Shown here piece after piece: positions 26,655-34,940 of a DNA stretch of 51,647 bases. Source of the stretch: Methanobacteriota archaeon (GTDB taxonomy: Archaea; Thermoplasmatota; Poseidoniia; Poseidoniales; Poseidoniaceae); NCBI GenBank assembly GCA_002706065.1, contig PAJM01000037.1, forward strand, positions 1-51,647, given 5' to 3'. The translations under genes were made by a program, and so were the position numbers. Position 1 is the first letter of the stretch, and each line of letters begins with the position of its first letter. The notes beneath the pieces were generated by a model. That model made no database searches. It was not told where the DNA came from and worked only from the letters and a program-made list of their open reading frames with translations.

Positions 26655-27968
26655 TTCGTCTTCCTTGAACAAAGCAACTCGATCAGAGGCAAATCCCTCA
26701 CTGGAAGCGGAGGGGTAGACGCCCCAGTAGGCTTCACGAGCTTCTTGATTGATGGTCATGCAAAGAACGACATCCCCAGGACGGTCGTCCATTGGTTGAC
26801 TACCGTTGAGATGCATGATCATCGGTTCAATGTTGGACATGTTGACCACGCCCCAACCAACTTGTGTGCATGGAGCCACTGGTGAAACTGGCGTTGTTCC
26901 TGAAAATGGATCCCATGTTGTAAAGGAAGGATACCACGCAGACAAATTCAATGCATTCCGAACCTCTGAATTTCGAAGGGTGAATGTCTCACCCTCGCTC
27001 GTGGCTCCATTGACGAGATAACCGCCTCGTTCAGTAGAAGCTCCGGAGCCACCGTCATCGAATTCGTCACGAAGTTCTTGGAGAACGAACGACAAGATAC
27101 CAGCAGTTCGAGGTGTTGCAAACGACGTACCAGAGGTCTCATGATACCCATCAGTATCGTCATGATTTGGCAGGAGTTGTGTCCAATCTGCTGCAATATC
27201 AGGATAAGAACCGCTCATCGTCTCCTTTTGGTCGTCGCCTTCTTCGGCGTATCCAGCAATGCCAATTGACCATGGTGGACCTGCAGTTGCGTCTTGAACT
27301 GCAGGTGAAGGCGTATTGTCTGCAGCACCGGTGTGAATCTTTTTGTTGCCAACAACGGCTTCATAGGTTCCGGTCTCAATTCCCGGGACTGGAAGCGAAC
27401 CAATGGCTCCAAACGATGTGGAAATGATGTCGACAAGAGGTTGATTTGAAGCCGCAAGCACCGCTTCCGTAGAGAACCCTTCAACAAAGAAAATGACTGC
27501 ATCTGGATTTGCATCCAAGACTGCACCCGTAACCGCTGTTCCGTGACCATCTGAAGGGTCGTCAAGAATGTGAATATCCGTTCCACCATCTGGTGATGTC
27601 CCGATGATTTTCGTTCCGTAAAAATAGACGATATCGGATGTCGTAATGCTATCCCAACAACCTTCTTTGTCCGCTTGATAACGTTCTTCCCACGAACCTT
27701 CGAGCGCAATATAGCACGTTTTGGTGACACCAAGCGATTCAAGGAGCCAATTTGGGTAGACTTCATCGGTTTGGAAATGATCGTGATACACATTGATTCC
27801 AGTGTCTACTGGTGCAACAACCGAGTAGTAACGCCAGCCATTGCCTGCTTTATTATCCGCAGCATTTCCTTGTGAAGATTGGTTTTCGTCGCCATCATCC
27901 AATGCCATTTGCCAATACACCCAAGAACCAGCAAGAGCAAGGAGTACGATAACCAGCAATGTGCGCAT
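26649..27968 (-). CDS. Second subtilisin-family (S8) serine protease, N-terminally anchored
   Basis: 439 aa from ATG 27968. An N-terminal helix (about 3-20) acts as signal or anchor, then an Asp/Asn/Ser-rich linker. Catalytic residues: Asp55 (VAPVDTGIN), His142 (DGHGTAVTG) and Ser282 (TSGTSFATPRTAG). The oxyanion Asn is probably Asn218 in GAADNTPSP, where the usual AAGN reads AADN. There is no propeptide-like region, and the core is shorter than in the upstream subtilase. The frame is open to 28040, but that would run into the oligoribonuclease region. A convergent 6-bp overlap joins it to the giant membrane-protein gene. Confidence 0.85.
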   Translation of the reverse strand: MRTLLVIVLLALAGSWVYWQMALDDGDENQSSQGNAADNKAGNGWRYYSVVAPVDTGINVYHDHFQTDEVYPNWLLESLGVTKTCYIALEGSWEERYQADKEGCWDSITTSDIVYFYGTKIIGTSPDGGTDIHILDDPSDGHGTAVTGAVLDANPDAVIFFVEGFSTEAVLAASNQPLVDIISTSFGAIGSLPVPGIETGTYEAVVGNKKIHTGAADNTPSPAVQDATAGPPWSIGIAGYAEEGDDQKETMSGSYPDIAADWTQLLPNHDDTDGYHETSGTSFATPRTAGILSFVLQELRDEFDDGGSGASTERGGYLVNGATSEGETFTLRNSEVRNALNLSAWYPSFTTWDPFSGTTPVSPVAPCTQVGWGVVNMSNIEPMIMHLNGSQPMDDRPGDVVLCMTINQEAREAYWGVYPSASSEGFASDRVALFKEDES

Positions 27969-28110
27969 CTTGACCAAAAAAAGCCAGAAGTCGAATACCT
28001 CTGCACCGACTGGGAGAAGGACATCGGCAGCATCGACCATGCCTAAGCGTGCAACATCACCATCAAGAAGCCTACGCCGACTTCAAGAACCGAATTCTCC
28101 TCGGAAACGC

Positions 28111-28659
28111 ATGGACGACCCAAACACGCGAATGGTATGGATAGATCTCGAAATGACCGGTTTGGATTTGGAACGAGAAAGCATCATTGAAATCGCAACA
28201 ATCATCACCGATTCTGAGCTCAACATCATTGCTGAAGGTCCAAATCTTGCAATTTCAGTGTCTGAAAAACTCATCGAAGGCATGGATGAATGGAACACAA
28301 GGCACCACTTTGGAAGTGGGTTAATCGATCGAGTCCGTAACGATTCAGTCAGTTTAGAAGAAGCTGAGCGCCAAACGCTCGAGTTCATCAAAAAATATGT
28401 CCCAAAGAGAACTGCACCGCTTTGTGGGAATTCGGTGTGGAACGATCGTCAGTTTCTCGTGAAGGAGATGCCGGGCATAACCGATTACCTGCATTATAGA
28501 ATGATTGATGTATCGACCATCAAAGAACTCGCTCGGCGTTGGTACCATGGCTTACCAAAGTTTGAGAAAAAAGCAGCCCACCTTGCTTTGGACGATATTC
28601 GTGAATCCGTGTTTGAACTGAAACATTTCCGTCAGCATGTCTTCATCGACCGTCCGTGA
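28111..28659 (+). CDS. orn: Oligoribonuclease (DEDDh 3'-5' exoribonuclease)
   Basis: Degrades 2-5 nucleotide RNAs, including dinucleotides, to mononucleotides. The 182-residue frame from ATG 28111 opens with MVWIDLEMTGLD (exo I: Asp, Glu), then GNSVWNDRQFL (exo II Asp) and HLALDDIRESV (exo III with His and Asp). These complete the DEDDh site. Length equals bacterial Orn. ATGs at 28039 and 28132 are alternatives; the long open extension upstream lacks family likeness. Orn is common in bacteria and eukaryotes but rare in archaea. The 3' end overlaps the convergent flavin oxidoreductase gene by 17 bp. Confidence 0.9.
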   Translation: MDDPNTRMVWIDLEMTGLDLERESIIEIATIITDSELNIIAEGPNLAISVSEKLIEGMDEWNTRHHFGSGLIDRVRNDSVSLEEAERQTLEFIKKYVPKRTAPLCGNSVWNDRQFLVKEMPGITDYLHYRMIDVSTIKELARRWYHGLPKFEKKAAHLALDDIRESVFELKHFRQHVFIDRP

Positions 28660-29722
28660 CGAATCCCTTCCAGCGACGCATGTAGTCAACAAAAACTGGG
28701 CTCAAATCAGCTTGAAGAAGTTCCTCTGGGCTGAATGGTGGTCTTGAAAGGGAGTTGCCGTTTGCAACCAGAGATGGCCAATCAGGATGTGGAAGCGCAA
28801 CACGAGCGACGCCAACTGCTTGTGCCCCCTCGTCGAGTACAAATTGTGCATCATCCGCAGTCCAGACCGAACCTGTTGAGACAATTGGTATGGAATCTGA
28901 GAAGGTTGAACAGATTTCATGCGTTACTGTCTTACCATTGTCTTGAACATCGAAGACATCCCAGCATGAGATGTGAACAGCATCGATGTCTTCCTCAATG
29001 AGCAATGCAATGACTTGTTTCGTCTCTTCGAGTGTGATACCAATCTCATTCGATACTGGGGAAAGCCTGACCATGATCGCAAAATCAGGACGCACGACAG
29101 CACGAATTCCTCGAATAATGGTCAACAAAAATTCGCACCTCTCCTCGACAGTTCCACCAAACCGATCGATTCGTCGATTGGTGTTTGTTCCAAGAAATTG
29201 AGCGATTAAGTATCCATGTGCCCCATGCAATTCAACCCCATCAAAACCAGCGGACTCACAGCGTTTTGCGGCGTCAATAAAATCACGAATTGTCTCTTCA
29301 ACTTCTTCGATTGTAAGTGCTCTTGAGTGTCCTTCGTTCTCTGAAATGAAATTTTCACTTGCAGAGCAAGGCTGCTGGCCGGTCAAGGAAGAAGGTGCTC
29401 GCATCCCTCCATGAAAAATTTGAACGAACGAACGGGAATCGTATTTTTTCAGGTTCATTGCTAAGTCGGTCAATCCAGGGAGGTGATGATCACTCCATAC
29501 CCCGAATTCCCCTTCCCAACCTTGTCCTGATTTCTGAACGTGAGATGCTGCGGTGGTGATGATTCCAAAACCGCCCTTCGCTCGCCGAAGGAGGAATCCA
29601 ATTTCATCGTCTGAAAGCCTACCATCACCATGGCTTTGTTTGTTTGTCATCGCAGCTAGTACGCTACGATTTGGTATTTCCATACCGTTACGCATCTGCC
29701 AGGATTCGTCCATCGAAGGCAT
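28643..29722 (-). CDS. NADH:flavin oxidoreductase, Old Yellow Enzyme family
   Basis: 359-aa single-domain FMN TIM barrel. Markers: AAMTNKQ near the start, FVQIFHGGM, GFDGVELHGAHGYLIAQFL, then NTNRRIDRFGGTVEER, and the late VSTGSVWTADDA and GVARVALPHPDWP phosphate-binding parts. The iron-sulfur/FAD extension of 2,4-dienoyl-CoA reductase is absent, so it is an ene-reductase or xenobiotic reductase-like enzyme whose substrate is unknown. It follows xdhC by 9 bp and probably shares its transcript. Confidence 0.88.
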   Translation of the reverse strand: MPSMDESWQMRNGMEIPNRSVLAAMTNKQSHGDGRLSDDEIGFLLRRAKGGFGIITTAASHVQKSGQGWEGEFGVWSDHHLPGLTDLAMNLKKYDSRSFVQIFHGGMRAPSSLTGQQPCSASENFISENEGHSRALTIEEVEETIRDFIDAAKRCESAGFDGVELHGAHGYLIAQFLGTNTNRRIDRFGGTVEERCEFLLTIIRGIRAVVRPDFAIMVRLSPVSNEIGITLEETKQVIALLIEEDIDAVHISCWDVFDVQDNGKTVTHEICSTFSDSIPIVSTGSVWTADDAQFVLDEGAQAVGVARVALPHPDWPSLVANGNSLSRPPFSPEELLQADLSPVFVDYMRRWKGFVTDGR

Positions 29723-29731
29723 ACCATGACC

Positions 29732-30598
29732 TCACAGGTCTCGCCAACTCGGAGCACGAACATCTGCATCTTTGTGCATGGACAACACTTCAGCGATGAC
29801 TGCGATCGCGATCTCCTCAGGCGACTCTGCACCAATGTTCAATCCAATCGGGCAGCGAACATTGTCAAGTGTTGATGCTTGAATTCCGGATTCAACACAC
29901 GATTTGGTGAAGGACTTCCACTTTGACCGGCTACCAATAGCGCCAACTCTCGGAAAGGATTTCCCATCCATGGGAAGACTATCGGCTTCGGCGAGTTGAA
30001 GCAAGTGTTTCAGCCGATCCAAATCCTCGGAATAATCATGACCAAGGAGGAGGACATCAGAGAAACGAGCAAGTGTTTGTGTTGATTCTGTTTCGAAAAA
30101 AGACTCAACAGAACAGTGATGCCGTTCAATGGCCTCAGGGTAAAGTTCCTCGGTCGTAAAGGCCGCTCTGGTGTCTTGGACCGAGTAACTCCAACCTTTC
30201 TTAGGGAGTAAAATCGAGATGGCTTCCGAACAATGGCCTCCTCCCATGAGCAAAATGTGTGGCATCGGCATCATCAACTCCAGCGAAATGGTGACTTGAC
30301 CACCACATAACGAGTCGAGTGGTTGTACTTCATAGCCCTTCGCCCCCTTGTTGAGACCAAAGGTATGGACCTCCGACGAGGCGTTCGATTCACCTACCAA
30401 TTCTTTGCAGCGATTTAGAATTCGATGTTCTAAGCCTGCACCACCAACGGTTCCAACCCAGTCATGATAACGATTCATGGCCAACCTGGCACCGGTTTTT
30501 CCCGGAACGCTTCCTTTGGTTCCAACTACGGATGCTAGAACGACAGGGGAATTGTGTTGCAACTGTTCCAACACCCAAGCCAGAACTCTCGCCGTCAT
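29732..30598 (-). CDS. xdhC: XdhC/CoxF-family molybdenum cofactor maturation protein
   Basis: 288 aa. The N-terminal XdhC domain shows VVLASVVGTKGSVPGKTGARLAM and GTVGGAGLEHRIL. A Rossmann domain begins at HILLMGGGHCSEAI, and the C-terminal signature IGLNIGAESPEEIAIAVIAEVL is intact. XdhC proteins bind Moco, promote its sulfuration and deliver it to xanthine dehydrogenase-type enzymes. It is not beside the Mo hydroxylase genes (about 10 kb away) but is preceded by a MobA-like gene, so these two probably form its maturation pair (inference). Confidence 0.9.
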   Translation of the reverse strand: MTARVLAWVLEQLQHNSPVVLASVVGTKGSVPGKTGARLAMNRYHDWVGTVGGAGLEHRILNRCKELVGESNASSEVHTFGLNKGAKGYEVQPLDSLCGGQVTISLELMMPMPHILLMGGGHCSEAISILLPKKGWSYSVQDTRAAFTTEELYPEAIERHHCSVESFFETESTQTLARFSDVLLLGHDYSEDLDRLKHLLQLAEADSLPMDGKSFPRVGAIGSRSKWKSFTKSCVESGIQASTLDNVRCPIGLNIGAESPEEIAIAVIAEVLSMHKDADVRAPSWRDL

Positions 30599-30634
30599 GG
30601 CAAACCCTCGATGAACCTACACATACGGTTTGCG

Positions 30635-31219
30635 CTAAAACCAATCTTCCTTCGATGCGAGAAGGAGTTTATTCACATCTTCTTGCCGATCTATGTTGAG
30701 ATGAAGGAATGGGAAGTTGACACGAATGGTTTTACGTTGGATAAGCGATGATAGTGGAACGTCTCCTGACGACAAATAAACGCCCTTGATGTCATTACCA
30801 ACCAAGAACAATGGATGGCCACCTTGATCATCCCATATCGGGCAACAACTTACATCGGATTCAAGCAACAAACGCACAATCTCAATACTCCAACCTGGAC
30901 GGTCAACGGGAACGATTAGCAGGCGGTTTGGTAAGCGACCATTGCGCTCAAGAATACTCTCCAGAGCGCAACGTAGCGATCCTGTTCTACCCTTTTCAGG
31001 GTCTGGATTGAGAACGACATGAATCGAAGGACATTGAATCATGATATCTGCAAGTAAATCAGCATTTGTAACTGCAGTGATTGCAACGTTGGTTAGTTTC
31101 TGTAAGCGAGCAACCAAACAAGAAATCAGTGAGTTTCCTCCAAGGTCGATTAGAGCTTTAGCTTCACCAAGACGCGATGAGCGCCCTGCTGCCAAAATTA
31201 TGACATCCAAGGCAACCAT
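30635..31219 (-). CDS. MobA-like (MocA/CoxI-type) nucleotidyltransferase
   Basis: 194 aa from ATG 31219; the longer frame to 31315 overlaps the divergent gene. The nucleotide-binding motif is ILAAGRSSRLGEAKALIDLGG, followed by a metal-binding VPVDRP and WDDQGGHPLF, which contacts the pterin in relatives. This family attaches CMP or GMP to molybdopterin. Next to xdhC it is most likely the cytidylyltransferase that makes the dinucleotide cofactor used by Mo hydroxylases. Confidence 0.85.
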   Translation of the reverse strand: MVALDVIILAAGRSSRLGEAKALIDLGGNSLISCLVARLQKLTNVAITAVTNADLLADIMIQCPSIHVVLNPDPEKGRTGSLRCALESILERNGRLPNRLLIVPVDRPGWSIEIVRLLLESDVSCCPIWDDQGGHPLFLVGNDIKGVYLSSGDVPLSSLIQRKTIRVNFPFLHLNIDRQEDVNKLLLASKEDWF

Positions 31220-31240
31220 AAGCAAACCAGTTGAACGCCT

Positions 31241-31948
31241 ATGTTGAGAATTTCGGTTGATATACCGTGGAAATGTAATGGAATCATGTCGACAGAGATG
31301 GCTGAGAACCCACATGGTAAATCCATCACATTTCTCAGAGGTATCTGCAACAGCATTGACGAAATCGAATTCGTCGAATCATCATCAATATACAACATCA
31401 CGGTTCGGATTCGCGGACGCTCCGGACGTCATTACGAGGTTGTCGCTTCTCGTCCAGTGGGTCTTTTCATGGGCGTTCCTTGGGAAACAGAAGTTACTGG
31501 AGCAGCATGGAAATCTGATTTCAATACGGAAAAGTCTCGAGCCTACACAGCAAAATTATGTCTCAACATTCATGAAGAGAAACAACACCTACCAATAGGC
31601 GATCGACTGGCATCCCTTGCTCTCAGCCTCCACAATGATATCAAGTTGGCCATGGACATACCTTTGGTTGCTCAATTTATTGTCTGTCCAAGAAATGAAT
31701 TACTGAAGGTTCACATCTTTCAAGATGAAATGATTGTTACAACGGATTTGCTCAACGATGAATTTTACGATGAAGAGCCATCAGAATTCCTTGACAGTGA
31801 CGATGAATTTGATTTTCTTGAGAGTATTGCAAACTTCTGGCATTCTCAGGATAATGAAGAACCGCTTGGGCTCGAATCACCAGATGGCAATTGGGCAAGA
31901 GAGCTCGAACATGATATCATGAGACGGTATGAAAGGGTGAATGATTAA
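31241..31948 (+). CDS. Acidic protein of unknown function
   Basis: 235 aa from ATG 31241, or 220 aa from ATG 31286. A mostly beta N-terminal part (residues ~25-150) has no motif I recognise; the last ~70 residues are strongly acidic (DEFYDEEPSEF, then SDDEFDF). No signal peptide or membrane helix. The stop abuts the stop of the acyl-CoA dehydrogenase gene on the other strand with no spare base. Its coding status rests on the long open frame and codon usage similar to neighbours. Confidence 0.6.
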   Translation: MLRISVDIPWKCNGIMSTEMAENPHGKSITFLRGICNSIDEIEFVESSSIYNITVRIRGRSGRHYEVVASRPVGLFMGVPWETEVTGAAWKSDFNTEKSRAYTAKLCLNIHEEKQHLPIGDRLASLALSLHNDIKLAMDIPLVAQFIVCPRNELLKVHIFQDEMIVTTDLLNDEFYDEEPSEFLDSDDEFDFLESIANFWHSQDNEEPLGLESPDGNWARELEHDIMRRYERVND

Positions 31949-33097
31949 TCACATGTCTTTTGTGATTTCTCGACCAATAATCATACGCTGTACTTGGCTG
32001 CTTCCTTCGTAAATCTGCATGACCTTAGCACCACGCATCAAACGGGCGACAGGGTATTCTTCAGAGTATCCATAGCCGCCAAAGACCTGTACTGCATCGG
32101 TAGCAATCTGCATGGCTGCATCAGATGCAAATCGCTTTGCTTGTGCTGCAGATTCCGTGTTTTTGGTACCAGAATCAGCCTCAACAGCGGATTTCCACGT
32201 CAACATTCGGCTCGCTTCGATGTTGGTCTTCATATCTGCAAGCATGAATTGGATGGCCTGGTGCTTGTGCAATGGCTTACCAAAGGATTGCCGCTCATTG
32301 CTGTACTGGAGTGCGTGTTCGTAAGCAGCACGTGAGAGACCCGTCGCATGCGCAGCAATGTTTGGGCGGCTCAAATCAAACGCATTCATTGCATTCATCC
32401 ATCCACCCGATTCGCTTTCTCCAACCAGTTGATTGGCGGGTACTCGTACGTTGTTGAATGTGATGCTACGCGTATCGCTGCACCGTTGCCCCATGTTGGT
32501 TTCTTTCTTACCAAGTGAAAGACCTTCAGCATGGGACTCGACGATGAATCCGGACATCCCTCTGTATCCAGCGTCAGGATCTGTCTTGGCGAGTACAAAA
32601 AAGAAATCAGCATAACCTGCACCGGTGATCCACATCTTGGAACCGTTGATGATGTAATCGTCACCATCACGAATTGCGGTTGTTTGGATAGCGGCAACAT
32701 CAGACCCTGCTCCCGGTTCAGTCACTGCATAGGATGCAAGTGCTCCCTCTTCAGCAACCTTTCTCAGCCAGACGTTCTTTTGTTCCTCTGTTGCGCCGGT
32801 AATGATTGGAGCGCAGGCAAGTGCGGTTGCATATGCTGCAGTTGCGAATCCCGGGTCGCCCCATGCCAGTTCCTCATTGACAAGGACCTCTTCCATGCAA
32901 CCCAGGCCAGGGCCTCCGTACGCCTCAGGGATGTGGAGATTAAGCAACCCCATCTCATGAGCAAGTTGTATGGTTTCTTTGGGATAGATGGATTGTTCAT
33001 CCCAGTGTTCTGCATGAGGACGGATTTCATCTCGAGCAAATTCGCGGGCGAGTTCACGCAGCATCTCTTGCATCTCATCCAATTGGAAGTCGACCAT
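31949..33097 (-). CDS. Acyl-CoA dehydrogenase
   Basis: 382-aa flavoprotein that introduces the first double bond in fatty acyl-CoA (or branched acyl-CoA) oxidation. FAD/substrate motifs: YAVTEPGAGSDVAAI, MWITGAGYADF, and RQSFGKPLHKHQAIQFMLADM. The catalytic base is Glu364 in MQIYEGSSQVQR, the position used by short- and medium-chain enzymes; isovaleryl- and long-chain-type enzymes have it elsewhere. Electron transfer flavoprotein genes are not in the window. A GGGGGT motif lies before the ATG. Confidence 0.92.
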   Translation of the reverse strand: MVDFQLDEMQEMLRELAREFARDEIRPHAEHWDEQSIYPKETIQLAHEMGLLNLHIPEAYGGPGLGCMEEVLVNEELAWGDPGFATAAYATALACAPIITGATEEQKNVWLRKVAEEGALASYAVTEPGAGSDVAAIQTTAIRDGDDYIINGSKMWITGAGYADFFFVLAKTDPDAGYRGMSGFIVESHAEGLSLGKKETNMGQRCSDTRSITFNNVRVPANQLVGESESGGWMNAMNAFDLSRPNIAAHATGLSRAAYEHALQYSNERQSFGKPLHKHQAIQFMLADMKTNIEASRMLTWKSAVEADSGTKNTESAAQAKRFASDAAMQIATDAVQVFGGYGYSEEYPVARLMRGAKVMQIYEGSSQVQRMIIGREITKDM

Positions 33098-33144
33098 GGT
33101 ACCCCCACATGGACATCGGAAATAAGTCTTGATTTACAACCGAC

Positions 33145-34248
33145 TCAGCGATTGAGTTCTAAAACGACCAAGAACACAACGTAAAACAAAACCATACAGA
33201 ATCCCTCCCATCGTTCAAATCGGTAGGTTCGGCGCATGAAGAACAGTGCGAGGATGACACCCAAAACTGTAGCAGGTGCAATAAGTTCCATGGTCAGTCC
33301 ATTGTCTTCTGCTGATATCGACAATGGATGAATCATCGATGCAATTCCCACGGACAGTAACGGATCTGTGATGTTTGAACCAATCAAGGTTCCAATCGCA
33401 ACTCCCTTGCTTCGCTTCGCAGCCATGAGAGCGATGGTCAATTCAGGCAGTGATGTCCCAATTCCTGAGACTGTTGTACCGACAACAGAGTGAGGGACAT
33501 GAAGCCGAATCGCCAGATCATAGGCTTGTTCTACTAAGATATGCGCAGCATAAACAGCAAATGAAAGTCCCAAGAAAATCATAATCAAATATGCCGCAGA
33601 ACTCCAGTTCGACCCCCGTATCTCATATTCACCTGCATCTTTGACTTCCTCTTGTCGAATGGCTTCTCGTTTCATCAAAAGCCAAACAATGTAAGCGATA
33701 TAGAGTGATGCGAGAATGGCTCCTTCCCATCGTTCCAATGTGTCGTTGGTCCACACGAAAAACAGGAGCAATACAACGGCAAGCAACATAATGACCCCAT
33801 CACGGTTCAGCCAGGACGGACGTACCTTAACCGAACGTGTCATGACAACAATACCGAGAATGAGAGTTATCTGCACCAACACGGAACCAAGAATACTCCC
33901 AATCGCAAAATCAGCTGCTCCGGACTTCCCTTGGCTTGCCTCATAAGCAGCACTTCCTGAAACGAGAATCTCTGGTAGCGAGGTCCCGATGGATACTATT
34001 GTCAATCCAATGACGATCTCAGCAATACCTGCTCGACGAGCAAGTCCTTTTGCACCTTCAATGAAGAAATCCGCACTGGTGATGAGCAAGCCGAGTGAAA
34101 GAAGAAGAATCATGCTCACGACGAACATTGAGTTTGACTGTCCGAGGTATTTCATCAAAACGATTGCGAAGAACAACGCGCCAGTAATGAGCATGGCGTT
34201 GAAGTGGATGAGTTGGGGAATTCCCATCAACTCATCCTTCTGGTCCAT
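33145..34248 (-). CDS. CaCA-family calcium/cation antiporter (YrbG-like)
   Basis: 367 aa with about ten to eleven helices. The two inverted alpha repeats are clear: GLTIVSIGTSLPEI (81-94, Glu93) and VGTTVSGIGTSLPEL (256-270, Glu269), each followed by a GS-rich helix (GSILGSVLVQ, GTLIGSNITDP). These acidic residues bind the cation. A central cytoplasmic loop near 195-215 is charged. Family members exchange Ca2+ for Na+ or H+. The N-terminus holds one extra helix (about 14-34) before the first repeat. Confidence 0.92.
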   Translation of the reverse strand: MDQKDELMGIPQLIHFNAMLITGALFFAIVLMKYLGQSNSMFVVSMILLLSLGLLITSADFFIEGAKGLARRAGIAEIVIGLTIVSIGTSLPEILVSGSAAYEASQGKSGAADFAIGSILGSVLVQITLILGIVVMTRSVKVRPSWLNRDGVIMLLAVVLLLFFVWTNDTLERWEGAILASLYIAYIVWLLMKREAIRQEEVKDAGEYEIRGSNWSSAAYLIMIFLGLSFAVYAAHILVEQAYDLAIRLHVPHSVVGTTVSGIGTSLPELTIALMAAKRSKGVAIGTLIGSNITDPLLSVGIASMIHPLSISAEDNGLTMELIAPATVLGVILALFFMRRTYRFERWEGFCMVLFYVVFLVVLELNR

Positions 34249-34301
34249 AATCTTCCCATGAGTTATGGGTTTTGATGCTTCTGTCGTTCCGCGGAGTTAA
34301 G

Positions 34302-34940
34302 ATGATGTTCTGTTTCTATCTGGTTGAGTCGATGTGGAGACGAGGTGGCATCGAGGCGTGCGGAACCTTCACGATGGTTCTCGTCGGATGTGGCAGCGTT
34401 GCATTGGGCCGTTCAAGCCTCGAAATCTCTCTCGCATTTGGAGCGATTGTGGCCCTCGTCATCGTGGCCATTGGTCGATGGAGTGGAGCACACATTAACC
34501 CTGCAGTGTCACTCGCCTTTTGGTATCGAGGAAACCTTTCTTCAACAGACACTGTCGCTCATGTCTCTGGTCAATTGATTGGAGCATTATGTGCTGGTGT
34601 TGTACTCGGCGGAGCTGGCCCAACCACTCGGAATACATCATGGTTGAATCTGATTGGAATTGAGATTCTAATCACTTTTCTTCTAATGGCCTCAATTCTC
34701 TGGATTGTACGTCAAACAGAACAATGGGTACCAATCGCCATGGTGGTTGGATCAACCGTCGGAATCCTCGCCTTCTCTTTCGGAGAATACACTGGTGCGA
34801 GCATGAATCCGGCTCGAACATTCGGCCCAAACATCGTCTCCGGAGATTTTGCAGTCATTCCAGTCTATTTCGTTTGCACAATCATCGGAGCATTGCTGGC
34901 TGTCATTACAGAGCGATTTATTCCATCAACTTCCGAATGA
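34302..34940 (+). CDS. Aquaporin / MIP-family channel
   Basis: 212 aa from ATG 34302, chosen because GGAG lies five bases upstream; the frame opens with a TTG at 34272. Both pore motifs are present: GAHINPAVS (NPA 66-68) and GASMNPARTFGP (NPA 169-171, with selectivity Arg172). Six helices. The loop signatures lean toward water-type AqpZ rather than glycerol facilitators (no NxARD), but this is weak. The 3' end overlaps the convergent E1 gene by 23 bp. Confidence 0.9.
   Translation: MMFCFYLVESMWRRGGIEACGTFTMVLVGCGSVALGRSSLEISLAFGAIVALVIVAIGRWSGAHINPAVSLAFWYRGNLSSTDTVAHVSGQLIGALCAGVVLGGAGPTTRNTSWLNLIGIEILITFLLMASILWIVRQTEQWVPIAMVVGSTVGILAFSFGEYTGASMNPARTFGPNIVSGDFAVIPVYFVCTIIGALLAVITERFIPSTSE

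Noticed and set aside
27841-28110. A 90-residue N-terminal extension of oligoribonuclease
   Set aside because: It has no Orn likeness, is basic/Ser-rich, and overlaps the divergent protease start region.
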